DNA of 64,000 nucleotides, taken from Bradyrhizobium diazoefficiens (GTDB taxonomy: Bacteria; Pseudomonadota; Alphaproteobacteria; Rhizobiales; Xanthobacteraceae). A program made the position numbers and the translations under genes. Position 1 is the stretch's first letter. Every line of letters starts with the position of its first letter. The DNA lies in NCBI RefSeq assembly GCF_016599855.1, contig NZ_CP067041.1, positions 1,302,001 to 1,366,000 on the forward strand. The letters run 5' to 3'. The notes under the pieces are model-generated. The model was given only the letters and a program-made list of their open reading frames with translations, had not been told where the DNA came from and ran no database searches. Below are positions 44,395 through 54,675 of the stretch, in pieces.

Positions 44395-45209
44395 CACCAG
44401 CTCGAGCGGATTCAGTGCGGTGAAATCCGTCGGCAAAGTTGCGTGAACGCGGAATTTAAGCGCCCTGTCGGGATAAATTGCGTTAATCAATATCAAGATG
44501 CCCTTACGATGCAGGGCTAAAGCATAGCCCTGTTTCACGAGCCGACCGTTGGGCGGGGTGGCAAGAATAACGTGGTCAAAGCCGTCTCAGTTTGTCGGCA
44601 CGGCATAGGAGCAGGACATGGCCAGCCATTTCTATCGACTCCGTATGGGCGCGTACGCTGAGACATTGTTTCGGTGCAACAAGCGCGAGAAGCTGCAAAT
44701 GGTCTGGCTGCAGTGCAATTTGATGCGGCTCGGGAATGAGGTCATCCGATCCGAGCACTGGTCCATCGCGGCGGACCAGCCGGTTCGGCATGAACACGGC
44801 GCGCCCAAAATCGCCAGTAGAGGTGAGACGACGCTCGAGGACCTGAAACAAATCGGGCGCGAAGCATTTTCCCAAGCGCCCACCATGTGGCGGCAGGCGT
44901 GAAGGATAGCCGGTTTGGTTCTCTAAACATCGCGGTCGGCTGTCCAATGGGCGAAACCGCAACGTCTCCATGTTCTCCGATGCAAAACGATCATGCAGAG
45001 ATTTGTAACGCGAACGGCTGCGTGCTTCTTGGCTGAAGGAAAGTTGCGCCAATAAACGCGAATTCAGAATTCCGAAATCAATCTAACTTAGCAAGCCACT
45101 CATCGGCGAGCAGAGCAGGCCAGGTCCCGTTCTGCTTGATACTGATCCCGCCCGTGGGACCCGCGACAACCAGCGCGTACCGGGGGCATAAAACTCATCA
45201 CGGGGTACA
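44395..45209 (+). other. Mostly noncoding stretch after panC
   Basis: About 800 bases. One open frame with a fair ribosome site (AGGAGCAGGAC before ATG 44618) reads 94 codons to 44902, MASHFYRLRMGAYAETLFRC and on; an overlapping 158-codon frame lies on the other strand (44576-45052). Neither has a domain I recognise and only one at most can be real. Confidence 0.4.
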
Positions 45210-47204
45210 ATGACCGGAGTAGCGGGCAGACTTATCGGATTATTGCGGAGTTGCCGGGCCTTCCGCATTGGGTTGCGCGGCCAAATGACACTGCTCGGTA
45301 TCTCGGGAGTTCTTGTCACAGGTGCACTCTGCGCTGCCGCCCTGAACTACGCGAGCCTGGTCCAGAGCGAGGCGAATGACAGCAGCAAGTTCAAAGATCA
45401 TGTCGCATCGTTGTCACAAAGCTTCCTTGAGTCACGCCAAATCACGAGCGACTTCCTGCGCAAGCCGAGCGAAATCGCAATCACCAAGCATGCGAAGAGC
45501 CATGAAGAGCAGCTCGCAGACCTGAGCCGGGTCGAAGCATTTGTGTCGGCTCTGCCCGACCACGACCCACGGAAGGAAGCGACGGCGTTGCGGTCCGTGA
45601 TCAATCTCTATGCGACCCGCTTTCGAAACGTGGTCTCGGCGCAACGCAATCTGGGCTTCAACGAAGATGATGGATTTCAGGGCAAGCTGCGTAAGGCCGT
45701 GCATGCCATCGAGCAACGTCTAGCCGACCTGAACCAGCCACGCCTTACGATCTTGATGCTGACGATGCGCCAGCACGAGAAAGACTTCATGCTGCGTGGG
45801 GAAGACAAGGATGGCGATCGACTGGCTGACCGGGAAGCGGAATTCGAAACCGCGCTTGCTCAGGCGAGCCTCCCCGCGGAGATGAAATCCCAGCTCCTCG
45901 ACCTGATCCGCGCATATAAGTCGAGCTTCGTGTCCTTCATGGTCACGCAGCAGGCGCTGAACGATCAGGCCGACGATCTCGGGCAAATCTACGACCGCAT
46001 CAGCCCGGCGCTGGCGAAGATCATGGCCGCCGCTGACATGCACTCGCGGGCTGCAGAAATGCAAGCTGAACAAATTCAGCGCAAGCTGATTTGGCTGATC
46101 GGGTTTGCAACGTTGCTCGTTGGCCTGCTTGCGTTGCTGTTCGGCCGGCGCGTTGCGAAGACAGTCGCTTCGATGGCGGCGGCCATGCGCCAGCTCGGCG
46201 AGGGTCGCTTCGACGTCGTGCTGCCAGGCCTTGGCCGCAAGGATGAACTTGGCGAGATGGCCGCAGCGGTCGAACTGTTCAAGCTGAAAGCGCGCGAGAA
46301 AGGGCAAGCCGAAATCGATGCAAAGGCCGAACAGGATTGTGCCGCCGCCGAGCAGCGGCAGGCCGATATCGCTCGGCTCGCCGGCGAATTCGAAACCGCT
46401 GTGGGCAAGGTTATCGATACGGTCTCCTCTGCCTCCTCAGACCTTGAAGCCTCCGCCCGGAGCCTTACCTGCACGGCCGATCACGGCCGGCAGCTCTCGG
46501 TCGAAGTCGCCAGCTCATCGGAGCAAGCGTCTGCCAATGTTCAGCTCGTCGCGACAGCGACGGGCGAAATGGCGGCGACGATCGCGAGCATTGGCCGGCA
46601 GGTCGAAGAGGCCGCCGATATCGCGCGCGAAGCGGTTCGCAGGGCCGAACTCAGCGATCAGCGCATGGCCGGTTTGGCGGCTGCGGCGGACCGGATCGGC
46701 AGCGTGGTCCAGCTGATCGCCGCGATTGCGCGGCAGACCAATTTGCTCGCGCTGAACGCGACAATTGAAGCGGCGCGCGCCGGCGATCTCGGCAGAGGTT
46801 TTGCCGTTGTCGCTGACGAAGTGAAGTCTCTCGCAACGCAAACGGCGCATGCGACCGCCGAGATCAGCGAGCACATTCACGGCATTCAGACGGCAACGAC
46901 TGACTCGGTCGGCGCGATTGCCGATATCGGCGTCATTATCGGTCGCATTTCCGAGATCGCCGTGACCGTGGTCAACTCCATCGCGGAGCAGGGGGCAACG
47001 AGCAAGAATATCGCGTCCAATTTGCAGGAAGCGGCCGCCAGAACCAGCCAGGTGGCGGCGAGCGCCATTGAAGTGACCAACGGCGCAAAGGAGACAGGAG
47101 GGGCCTCGATGCAGGTGCTGACGTCTGCCGAACTTCTGTCTGGGGAAAGCGCTCGGCTGAGGCGGGAGCTCGGCAGCTTCCTCGGCAGGATCCAGGCGGC
47201 TTGA
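45210..47204 (+). CDS. Methyl-accepting chemotaxis protein with helical periplasmic sensor
   Basis: 664 residues. Membrane span about 26-48, a large helical periplasmic region (about 50-290) like a helical bimodular sensor, second span at about 293-312 ([20 protein letters not shown]), HAMP region, then the signalling domain whose hairpin tip reads [17 protein letters not shown] from residue 509, followed by [12 protein letters not shown]. It would feed CheA/CheW in the host cell. Ligand unknown. No che gene is nearby, so this is an orphan receptor carried by the island. Confidence 0.92.
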   Translation: MTGVAGRLIGLLRSCRAFRIGLRGQMTLLGISGVLVTGALCAAALNYASLVQSEANDSSKFKDHVASLSQSFLESRQITSDFLRKPSEIAITKHAKSHEEQLADLSRVEAFVSALPDHDPRKEATALRSVINLYATRFRNVVSAQRNLGFNEDDGFQGKLRKAVHAIEQRLADLNQPRLTILMLTMRQHEKDFMLRGEDKDGDRLADREAEFETALAQASLPAEMKSQLLDLIRAYKSSFVSFMVTQQALNDQADDLGQIYDRISPALAKIMAAADMHSRAAEMQAEQIQRKLIWLIGFATLLVGLLALLFGRRVAKTVASMAAAMRQLGEGRFDVVLPGLGRKDELGEMAAAVELFKLKAREKGQAEIDAKAEQDCAAAEQRQADIARLAGEFETAVGKVIDTVSSASSDLEASARSLTCTADHGRQLSVEVASSSEQASANVQLVATATGEMAATIASIGRQVEEAADIAREAVRRAELSDQRMAGLAAAADRIGSVVQLIAAIARQTNLLALNATIEAARAGDLGRGFAVVADEVKSLATQTAHATAEISEHIHGIQTATTDSVGAIADIGVIIGRISEIAVTVVNSIAEQGATSKNIASNLQEAAARTSQVAASAIEVTNGAKETGGASMQVLTSAELLSGESARLRRELGSFLGRIQAA

Positions 47205-47380
47205 GGTGGTATCTCAACGTCACGAGCCGCCGGAGCCGGAACATCGATGCGTTTTCGAAGACGACTCCAGCTGCTTTAAGCAATGGTGCGGGCGAAAGGG
47301 TCTTCACGTGCACGACCCAAGCCGTCGCACCTCCTATCCTGCGAGTACCCGCCTGCACAGGGGATGATCGGTAGCTCCTC

Positions 47381-47575
47381 TCATCGTGACCCACGTTGCA
47401 TGTTTGATCGCTCTTGCTCCAGAGCTTCCATCCCGTTTCGATGCAGCCAAAGAAGCGCCCTTGCGAGCTGACGAAGATCGTTTCGGCTTGCACCAACGGG
47501 CAGTCGCCGTGCGCGCCGAAGAGCATCCGCAGCTTGCTTCTCCAATCGCGATAAGTCCCGTTCTGTCATCGTCAC
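47381..47575 (-). CDS. Small conserved-looking rhizobial protein
   Basis: 64 residues: TERDLSRLEKQAADALRRAR, RLPVGASRNDLRQLARALLW, then LHRNGMEALEQERS. Helical, Arg/Leu-rich and well ordered in codon pattern; similar short proteins occur widely in Bradyrhizobium as I recall. No function known. Confidence 0.55.
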   Translation of the reverse strand: MTMTERDLSRLEKQAADALRRARRLPVGASRNDLRQLARALLWLHRNGMEALEQERSNMQRGSR

Positions 47576-47710
47576 TTGACCGATCTACACTCACTCATAC
47601 CGCACGTTGCTGAGTTGGCCCAACGGCACTCGTGCCCGGATTTGGACAGACAGCAGTCGCAGATCTCAAGCATGCCAGCAGTGCAATCTGCGCCGGCGCC
47701 ATTTTGCAGG

Positions 47711-47830
47711 CTAGGGCACATTGACGAGTGGCATAGGCGCGGTCGGTCCCGGCACGAAACCATCCTGGTGCCGGCCACGGACCGCCAGCGCAATTGCAAA
47801 GGTCACAAAGAGAATGATGAGTCCACGCAT
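47711..47830 (-). CDS. Possible 39-residue membrane protein
   Basis: Reads MRGLIILFVTFAIALAVRG followed by RHQDGFVPGPTAPMPLVNVP and a stop: one membrane span then a short Pro-rich tail. The codon pattern and the sharp hydrophobic/polar change look genuine, but the ribosome site is weak (GGAG 13 bases upstream). Confidence 0.4.
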   Translation of the reverse strand: MRGLIILFVTFAIALAVRGRHQDGFVPGPTAPMPLVNVP

Positions 47831-48357
47831 GACAAAAAGCGTACTCCGGTAGCAGTATCGGATTTATGAAACATCTCGCACTCCGGAGTGTTTGAGAAGC
47901 GGCATGCAAACCCCGTGAGCTCTAAATCAGACGAGCACGTCGGACCGCAGAGTCAGACCGGCTTAAGCTCGCCCTTGTGGATCCTCAACGCCCACTTCGT
48001 TGCAAAACGGCGCGCGGTCATCTCGGCGCGCCGGAAAAAAGCATCTCTTCCTGACAACAGCAGGAATAGTGCACATGGTTCGAATAATCATTTATGCGTT
48101 CGTCGGTCGAACCGAAGGCATCATGGGTCACGTTCTTCGCCGCAACTGAAAGCGATGTATGGCAAATCACGACGTCGTCTCGAGTAGTCTCCTAGCACTG
48201 ACCGCTGGCGGAATTACGCTGCTCTGCTCGAGCCTACTTGCGCTGGCCTTGATCTGAAGCCAGTGCGCTGGTTTGGTCGTGCCTAGCGCGTGCGGCTTCA
48301 TGATCGAGAGTCTTTTAATCCGAAGCTGCCGGTGAACCCGCCGCCGATCAGATACCA

Positions 48358-48835
48358 ATGGCTATGGTTGGAACGGGACAACAAGTTCGGGGGGCCGTCG
48401 GGATCTTTGCGTTCGTCATCGCGGGTGCGGAAGCCTTCACTCTGCTCAAGCGCGCCGGAGCCGTCTATCCGATCTGGCTTGGATCAAGACATGGACCAAA
48501 GCCAAGATCGTCGATCCGATCGGGGTGGAGATAGTCGGTGTCGGACGGGCATTTTGGCGAGGCATTATTGACGAGGTGCTGAACCCGAAGACGGATGCAT
48601 TTTTCTCTCCTTCACCCCGCATTTGTTGACCAAACCGCCGATGTCGCCCGGCAGTTCGTCAACATCGGCACGGTTTCCGTTGCGCTCAACAGAGCCGCCA
48701 ATGTGGGCGGGACCCATTGGGCCGCCACAGGATGGGCGGGCCTGGCCAAGCGGCCGTCTGCCGTCCTCAAAATGCGATAGGTATCTGTTGCAGCGATGTG
48801 CACGCCAGGATATTCACTTCTAGTTGCGCCGGCCG
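48358..48835 (+). pseudogene. Relic of a LysE/RhtB-family amino acid exporter
   Basis: VGIFAFVIAGAEAFTLLKRA then GAVYPIWLG matches the middle of LysE proteins (lklaGaaYLlwlG); after a frameshift DEVLNPKTDAFF, then QFVNIGTVSVALNRAANVGG and GLAKRPSAVLKM match the C-terminal part (LLNPKta.Ff, QF...G). Several frameshifts and a missing N-terminus make it non-functional. Confidence 0.6.
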
Positions 48836-48974
48836 GTTGATCACCCTGAGGGCCATTCTGTCAATTCCGGCCTGTCTTCCGATGTTGCAGCACAATCTTT
48901 GGGCTGACTGCTCAGGAAAGACGACGGCATTTATGAAGACCAGGGCGTGCATAAGTCGTTCGCCTCGGGTCGCG

Positions 48975-49274
48975 CTAGTCTGACGAGAGTGGATGTGCGG
49001 CATGTGGGTGATCGCTGCGCTTCCTCGCCGTAAGGGCCGGTCGCCAACCTTCACATCCCGAACAGCTCGGACATGAGTCCTGAATCAGCCGGACGGCAAG
49101 CCGCGTCAGTGTTTTTGGATTTGTCTCGCCGCCCGCGGCGAGATTTAAAATCTTCTCGGCAAGGCATGCTTTTAAGGAAGACGTCCGCGCAGGCTCCGGC
49201 GCCATTTGGACAGCATCGTCCAGGACGCGTCGCAACACGGCACGCAAGTGAGTTTCTGAATTCGCAGCTGTCAT
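48975..49274 (-). CDS. Possible hypothetical protein
   Basis: 99 residues from ATG 49274: TAANSETHLRAVLRRVLDDA, then SLKACLAEKILNLAAGGETN, PKTLTRLAVRLIQDSCPSCS. The first 75 residues look like a helical protein, while the end (C-P-S-C-S-G-C, then basic) is less ordered. No family assigned. Confidence 0.4.
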   Translation of the reverse strand: MTAANSETHLRAVLRRVLDDAVQMAPEPARTSSLKACLAEKILNLAAGGETNPKTLTRLAVRLIQDSCPSCSGCEGWRPALTARKRSDHPHAAHPLSSD

Positions 49275-49436
49275 GAGGCTCATCCAACGGGTCAAATCTC
49301 TGCGCGTTGGCTTCGGCTCTCACCCAGTGTTCCTGAGAATATCCGCCGAAGCCCACCGTTCGATAATCCCGTGTCGTCTAGTGATTGGTGCAATCGGCTT
49401 GCTTGCCGTCACGCCCGACGCATACAGGAAACATGT

Positions 49437-49658
49437 TTAGCGGAGGTGACACTGAAGCTTGGAATGCGATTTCTTTGGTGGGTTCGCGTCGTCCAGAACG
49501 AAGTCGAGAGGAGTTGTGTAACGACCGACCGAGTCCCCGTAGATCGTGGGGCCTGCAGCTCCGTTCAAGAGCGCGTGGTAGAGGTGATCAATGAATCTTT
49601 CTGCGGCGACATTGTTCCGCGTAAAGTACCCGAACCGGCGGAGTAACGCCGAATGCAA
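49437..49658 (-). pseudogene. Possible relic of an NAD-dependent sugar epimerase
   Basis: AERFIDHLYHALLNGAAGPT then IYGDSVGRYTTPLDFVLDDA resembles the epimerase segment with F...l..G.p.tiyGdg...rDFv.vdD, apart from a few extra residues. Nothing before or after supports a whole gene. Weak call; the two short plus-strand frames opposite it show no domain. Confidence 0.25.
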
Positions 49659-49659
49659 G

Positions 49660-50209
49660 CAGCTCGTTTGGGTAGGAGCGACATCACGCGGACGCCTAAT
49701 TCGGCAGCAGAGTCGTTTTCCAAGAACTGCTCAGAACCTTATCGCACTTCAGCAGCAAAGGCCCGGGCGTACCTATCCCACGCGGCGCAATGTGGCGAGC
49801 CGGGCTCGCAGGCCGCGCGTTTGATCCACAACGCCGTCTGAACCGGAGACACGAGCATGTGTGGGTAACTGCCGGAGACGAGCTCTACCACAATACCCAA
49901 GGCGCCCTTTACAACAGCGACCGTAGTCAGCTGTTGGTCAATGCCCCGACCGACGCAGGAAGGCATGAGGTTACCAGAGAAGCCAAAGCGAGCGCGCCGC
50001 GTCCGACCGCGCCTTTTCATATCGAGAATGTCGGGCCGGCCCAGACCGATCCAGGCTCGCTAGAGATGCAAAGCCCGCAAAGCTCGACGTCGGCGGATGG
50101 TGCAGGAGCTTGGCATCATGTGACGGCGTGATGTTTGGTCCGATCAGCCAGATTAGGTTAGACGTGAGAAATGTCAGTCCGTCGGCAAACAGCCTGACAG
50201 CCGGGCCGG
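49660..50209 (+). other. Stretch with no supported gene downstream of nodQ
   Basis: Contains one 113-codon open frame (49790-50131, plus) facing the end of nodQ, without ribosome site or recognised domain. No terminator for nodQ is evident. Confidence 0.4.
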
Positions 50210-52111
50210 CTAATTCTCCGTCGGGTTAGTCGGCACGATGATCCCTCGTGTGGCCAGGCAGTCTAGCACTATACCGGCCAAGTGTTCCGGCTGCTGGTTC
50301 AGTGTTGTCAAATGGATCTCCGGCGCGCTCGGCGCCTCGTATGGCGCATCGATGCCGGTGAAATTCTCGATCATGCCGGATTTCGCCTTGGCGTAGAGCC
50401 CGTTCGGATCGCGCCGCACGCATTCGCCGATCGGCGTATCCACAAAGACCTCGATGAATTCGCCGTCGCCCACGACATCGCGCACCATGTCTCGTTCTGC
50501 CTTGTAGGGCGAGATGAACGAGCAGATCACGAGCAAGCCACTATCGACCATCAGTTTGGCAACCTCGCCGGCGCGGCGGATGTTTTCAATCCGATCGGAT
50601 TCGGTGAAGCCGAGATCTCGATTGAGACCGTGCCTGAGATTGTCGCCGTCCAAGAGCATGGTGTGATATGACATCGCAAATAACTTCTGGTCGACGACCT
50701 TGGCGATGGTCGATTTGCCCGCGCCGGAAAGCCCGGTAAACCAGATGACGCAGGGTCTTTGGTGCTTGAGAGCGGCGCGCTCCTTCTTCCCGAGTGAGAG
50801 CGGCTGGCAGGCCTTTGCGGCACGCCGCAAGGGAAACGCAATCATGCCGGCTCCGACGGTCCGGTTGGTGTCGCGATCGATCACGATGAAGGAGCCGGTG
50901 CGACGGTTCGCTTCATAGGAATCGAAGGTTGCCGGCAGTACGGTTGCAATCTTGCAGAAGCCGATTTCATTGAGGCGCAAAGTTCGGGCCGCCACATGCG
51001 CGCCCGTGTTGACGTCGATCCTGTATTTCATCGCGGTGATGCTGCCGGACGCAATCGATTGCGTGCCGATCCGGAAGGCATAGGACCGGCCTGGGACCAT
51101 GTCCTCCTGGTCCATCCAGATCACGTGGGCGGCAAACTGATCAGCGACCTCCGGTCGTTCCATCGGCTTGGCGATGACATCCCCGCGGCCGATGTCGATT
51201 TCGTCGGTCAGCGTAATGGTCACTGCATCGCCGGCTTCGGCGCGCACAAGCTCGCCATCGTACGTCACGATCTGCTTGACGCGCGAATTGCGTCCCGATG
51301 CTGGAACGACGATTTCGTCGCCAACCGCAATGCTGCCAGAGACCACGGTTCCAGCGTAACCGCGGAAATCCAAATTCGGCCGGCTCACCCATTGTACCGG
51401 GAAACGGAAGGGCAAGCCAGCCGTCTCGGACTGGATGTCGATACTCTCGAGATAGTCCAACAGGCAAGGGCCGTGAAACCAGTCGGTGTTGCGGGACCGG
51501 TTGATGATGTTGTCGCCGTATCGCGCGGAGATCGGGACAGCCGCGATCGAGGTAAAGCCAAGGTTCGAAGCGAACCTGACATAGTCGGCCACGATGCGAT
51601 CAAAAACCTCCTTGCGGTAATCGACCAGATCCATCTTGTTCAGGGCCACGACCACGTGCCGGATGCCCAAGAGCGCGCAAATGTAGGAGTGGCGCTTTGT
51701 CTGCACCAGGACGCCTTTGCGCGCATCGATGAGAATGACCGCGAGCTGGGCGTTGGAAGCGCCGGTCGCCATGTTACGCGTATATCGTTCGTGACCGGGC
51801 GTATCGGCCACCATGAAGGATCGGCGCAGCGTGGTGAAGAAGCGATAGCCGACATCGATGGTGATGCCCTGTTTGCGTTCAGCCTCAAGTCCATCGACCA
51901 GCAGGGCCAAGTCGATAGCATCCCCAGTTGTGCCGTGCTTGACGCTGTCGCGCGCAAGCGCCTGCAGCTGATCCTCATAGATCCCCCTGCCGTCGTGCAG
52001 AAACCGGCCGATTAGCGTCGACTTTCCATCGTCCACCGAGCCGCAGGTGATGAAGCACAGCTGATCCTTGCTGCCGGTGAAGGGGAGCTCTCGCAGCGCA
52101 TCAGTATCCAT
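50210..52111 (-). CDS. nodQ: NodQ: ATP sulfurylase large subunit fused to APS kinase
   Basis: Second enzyme of the NodPQ complex that makes PAPS, the sulfate donor for Nod-factor sulfation. 633 residues in two parts: an EF-Tu-like GTPase with GSVDDGKSTLIGRF, VADTPGHERYTRNMATGASN and VVALNKMDL (residues about 25-170, domain to about 440), then APS kinase with WFTGLSGAGKSTIAKV and LLDGDNLRHGLNRDLGF. It starts directly after the nodP stop. The sulfotransferase NodH is not in this window. A housekeeping CysNC cannot be excluded from sequence alone, but the nod-box setting favours NodQ. Confidence 0.88.
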   Translation of the reverse strand: MDTDALRELPFTGSKDQLCFITCGSVDDGKSTLIGRFLHDGRGIYEDQLQALARDSVKHGTTGDAIDLALLVDGLEAERKQGITIDVGYRFFTTLRRSFMVADTPGHERYTRNMATGASNAQLAVILIDARKGVLVQTKRHSYICALLGIRHVVVALNKMDLVDYRKEVFDRIVADYVRFASNLGFTSIAAVPISARYGDNIINRSRNTDWFHGPCLLDYLESIDIQSETAGLPFRFPVQWVSRPNLDFRGYAGTVVSGSIAVGDEIVVPASGRNSRVKQIVTYDGELVRAEAGDAVTITLTDEIDIGRGDVIAKPMERPEVADQFAAHVIWMDQEDMVPGRSYAFRIGTQSIASGSITAMKYRIDVNTGAHVAARTLRLNEIGFCKIATVLPATFDSYEANRRTGSFIVIDRDTNRTVGAGMIAFPLRRAAKACQPLSLGKKERAALKHQRPCVIWFTGLSGAGKSTIAKVVDQKLFAMSYHTMLLDGDNLRHGLNRDLGFTESDRIENIRRAGEVAKLMVDSGLLVICSFISPYKAERDMVRDVVGDGEFIEVFVDTPIGECVRRDPNGLYAKAKSGMIENFTGIDAPYEAPSAPEIHLTTLNQQPEHLAGIVLDCLATRGIIVPTNPTEN

Positions 52112-53056
52112 TCAGAAGTAGCCTTCCCGCTTCTTTTTCTCCATCGAGGCCGCTTCATCGGTATCGATCAGCCGCCCCTGACGCTCGGAACGTGTCGCAA
52201 CCTGCATTTCCGCAACGATGTCTTTGATGGTGGCGGCGTCGGACTCGATGGCGCCGCTCAGCGGATAGCAACCAAGTGTGCGGAAACGCATCATCTTAAG
52301 CTCCGGTGTCTCGTTCGGAGCCAAAGGCAGGCGCTCGTCATCCACCATGATCAGCGCGCCGTTGCGATTGACCACCCACCGCATTTTTGCGAAATAAAGC
52401 GGAACGACCGGAATGTTTTCCAGCATGATGTATTCCCAGACATCGAGCTCCGTCCAATTCGAAATGGCAAACACGCGCATTGTCTCGCCTTTGCGGCTGC
52501 GGGTGTTGAAGAGATTCCACAGCTCCGGCCTCTGGTTGCGCGGGTCCCAGACATGTCCATGCGAACGGAAGGAGAAGATGCGCTCCTTCGCCCGGCTCCT
52601 TTCCTCGTCGCGCCGGGCGCCACCGAACGCTGCGTCAAAGCCGTAGAGGTCGAGCGCCTGCTTGAGTGCGTCTGTCTTCATCACCTGGGTATGCAGCGTC
52701 GATCCGGACTCGATCGGGTTGATGCCGCGCTTGATCCCGTCCCGGTTCACATGAACGATCAGGTCGATGCCGAGACGTTGGGCCGTCTCGTCGCGAAAGC
52801 TGATCATCTCGCGAAACTTCCAGGTCGTGTCGACATGCAACAGCGGAAACGGGACCTTCGCCGGATAGAAGGCCTTCTGCGCCAGGTGCAGCATGACGCT
52901 CGAATCCTTGCCGCTCGAATAAAGCATTACGGGCTTTCGAAATGCGGCAACGACTTCGCGCATAATCTCGATGGACTCGGCCTCCAGCCGCCGCAGGTGC
53001 CGCGGCAGCATGCGAGTCTGTGGTTTGGTGATCTCTTGTGCGTTCATTTTAACCAT
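52112..53056 (-). CDS. nodP: NodP: ATP sulfurylase small subunit
   Basis: Adenylates sulfate to APS with NodQ. 314 residues; ATP-pyrophosphatase loop in [19 protein letters not shown], then [36 protein letters not shown], and [23 protein letters not shown] 53056 has GGGGAC upstream; ATG 53047 is possible. The stop TGA is followed at once by the nodQ start. No nod box in the matching orientation was found; the nearest one (53382) points the other way. Confidence 0.9.
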   Translation of the reverse strand: MVKMNAQEITKPQTRMLPRHLRRLEAESIEIMREVVAAFRKPVMLYSSGKDSSVMLHLAQKAFYPAKVPFPLLHVDTTWKFREMISFRDETAQRLGIDLIVHVNRDGIKRGINPIESGSTLHTQVMKTDALKQALDLYGFDAAFGGARRDEERSRAKERIFSFRSHGHVWDPRNQRPELWNLFNTRSRKGETMRVFAISNWTELDVWEYIMLENIPVVPLYFAKMRWVVNRNGALIMVDDERLPLAPNETPELKMMRFRTLGCYPLSGAIESDAATIKDIVAEMQVATRSERQGRLIDTDEAASMEKKKREGYF

Positions 53057-53150
53057 CTGCTAGTCCCCGCGCGGCAAGTTGCCGTTTCGATAATCTAGCT
53101 TCCATAGCGCATGGGCCGCTCTCAGGGTCCGTCACGGTGAACAGAAATGA

Positions 53151-53168
53151 CGCGCGAATATTCGCGCG
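53151..53168. repeat. 18-bp perfect palindrome upstream of nodP
   Basis: CGCGCGAATATTCGCGCG is an exact palindrome about 95 bases before the nodP start. No T run follows, so it is not a terminator. It could be an operator or chance in GC-rich DNA. Confidence 0.4.
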
Positions 53169-53381
53169 GGCTTCTCGAAAGTCATCCAGGCCACGTGCCT
53201 TGCGGACGTGCAGCTTTCGTTTCCGTATCCCGCCAGCGCAACGGTTGAGAACGCAGAGAGATGGGAACAGATCGCATCTGGAATGACCACCTCACTCCCG
53301 TGCTTGAAGGCCGTTTGTTATGAGATGAGGAGATCAAGATCAACTCCATTTCAAGACCGAAACCCAGGAGCGGTTCTCTCT

Positions 53382-53429
53382 ATTCATTGTGTGGATGTGC
53401 GCCATCGACAGAATCGATTTTACCAATTG
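53382..53429 (+). promoter_or_regulatory. nod box 1, pointing away from nodP
   Basis: ATTCAT, then GTGGATG (53391-53397), ATC at 53404 and AATCGATTTTACCAATTG (53412-53429) follow the NodD-binding nod-box pattern with correct spacing over 48 bases. It faces right. Within 460 bases on that side there is a terminator but no long gene. Confidence 0.85.
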
Positions 53430-53607
53430 TGCGGAATGGCAGATAAAAAAAGCTCAGTTGGAGAAATAGATCATCAGGCCGGGTTGCCTCGTTTCATGTG
53501 AGTGCCGTCTCAGATGCCGATTGTCGGTTCTTGAGGGGCTTATCATCCGCATCTTCGCGGCGGGCGCCATTCGGCAATGGCCTTCATTTTGACGTGTTGA
53601 AGGTCTC

Positions 53608-53766
53608 ATGAACGTCGGTGTCGACTTGTCTACGCGCGAGTGTTCGAAAGAATTGTTCGACTCGCGCCATCAATGGAAAAGTCGGAAGCGACAGCACTTT
53701 GTATTCGTAATGGATATCGGCCTGCTCGTCGCCAAAGTTAACGGCGAATGCCCTCGCCGTACATGA
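53608..53766 (+). CDS. Possible 52-residue protein in the nod box 1 unit
   Basis: ATG 53608 with AAGG five bases upstream reads MNVGVDLSTRECSKELFDSR, then HQWKSRKRQHFVFVMDIGLL and VAKVNGECPRRT before the stop. It is the best open frame between nod box 1 and the terminator at 53843. No family is recognised. An opposing minus-strand frame (53584-53925) is also open, so coding is uncertain. Confidence 0.35.
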   Translation: MNVGVDLSTRECSKELFDSRHQWKSRKRQHFVFVMDIGLLVAKVNGECPRRT

Positions 53767-53842
53767 ACCGCCGGCAGCCCTCCATCTGCCGACGGAAGCT
53801 GGTGCGATGTTTTGTAGCATCGCTCCTCCCAGACTGAACTTC

Positions 53843-53873
53843 GCCCGGCCCCAAAAGGGTCGGGCTCTTTTTA
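53843..53873 (+). terminator. Rho-independent terminator closing the nod box 1 unit
   Basis: GCCCGGCCC (53843-53851), a five-base loop, GGGTCGGGC (53857-53865; one G-T pair) and then TCTTTTTA. The T run is on the right, so it stops plus-strand transcripts. Confidence 0.8.
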
Positions 53874-54464
53874 TTGCGGCCGGATCCATCCGCGTTAGTG
53901 GGCCAGGGTTCGCAAGCGAGCTCAACGTCCTTCAGCGCACACTTGGGACGCGTCTGTCCATTCTGCCTGAGCCTGCCCGTTGGTCCGGATTGACTCCGAT
54001 GGCCCAGGACGTTGTTGGGACCGCTCAAATCGGTCCAGCAGATGATGTGTTGCAAACGCAAAGCTGATCGTCCGGAAAGACCACCAAACTCACTGGCTCC
54101 AGGTGAGGTGTTCCCGGCATGAGAGACGTTTCATGTCGGCTCGTGGTGTCAAGCGCTCAAAATATGGCCGTCGCGGACGGCGGCCATTGGCCGGTTTCGA
54201 AATCGTCCGAACCAGCCGTCGCGCGGCGGATGATCGTCAGCAACAGAGATTGTTGAACAAGAGAGCCAGGCGATTATTCCACGTCAGGATGGGCGCTTTG
54301 ATCGGGGCTCGTCGTTGAATGTTCGCGCGTCTAAGCATCCTCGTGGGCGGCCTGTCAAAACAGACTATGTCGGAGTGAGCGCTGCTATTCGTCCGCCCGT
54401 CAATCAAGAGGCAAGCGGCCACACGTGTCGCGGCTGGAGTTGAAGAACGAAATTCCTGTCGTGT

Positions 54465-54512
54465 ATCCAAGGCGTGGATACATTCGATCATAACAATCGA
54501 TTTTACCGATTG
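54465..54512 (+). promoter_or_regulatory. nod box 2
   Basis: ATCCAAGGCGTGGATA at 54465-54480, ATC at 54487, then AACAATCGATTTTACCGATT at 54492-54511. An excellent match to the nod-box consensus in sequence and spacing. It faces right, 164 bases before the start of the unknown gene at 54676. Confidence 0.9.
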
Positions 54513-54675
54513 ACCTAAACGCTGGATAGTCAGCGCGCCGGTGAATTTAGAACTGAGACACCGCAGGTCGTCAAGATCGCTTGTCGATTGATCAGGCGGT
54601 CGGGCAGCCCTGCGCAATCGGGCCGGCAGGTCTCAATCTCCAAATTCGCGTGCCAGAAGGGTGCATGAGGCAGTC

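Noticed and set aside
44576..45052. 158-codon minus-strand open frame
   Set aside because: It lies opposite another open frame with a better ribosome site; no motif supports either enough for a gene call.
49921..49950. Possible tts box (GTCAGCTGTTGGTC)
   Set aside because: Only the first eight bases fit; the second half lacks the AGCC and CCT elements and no effector-like gene follows.
53584..53925. 113-codon minus-strand frame opposite the nod box 1 unit
   Set aside because: It runs against the terminator and nod box, has no ribosome site and no family; kept only as a caution against the 52-codon frame.
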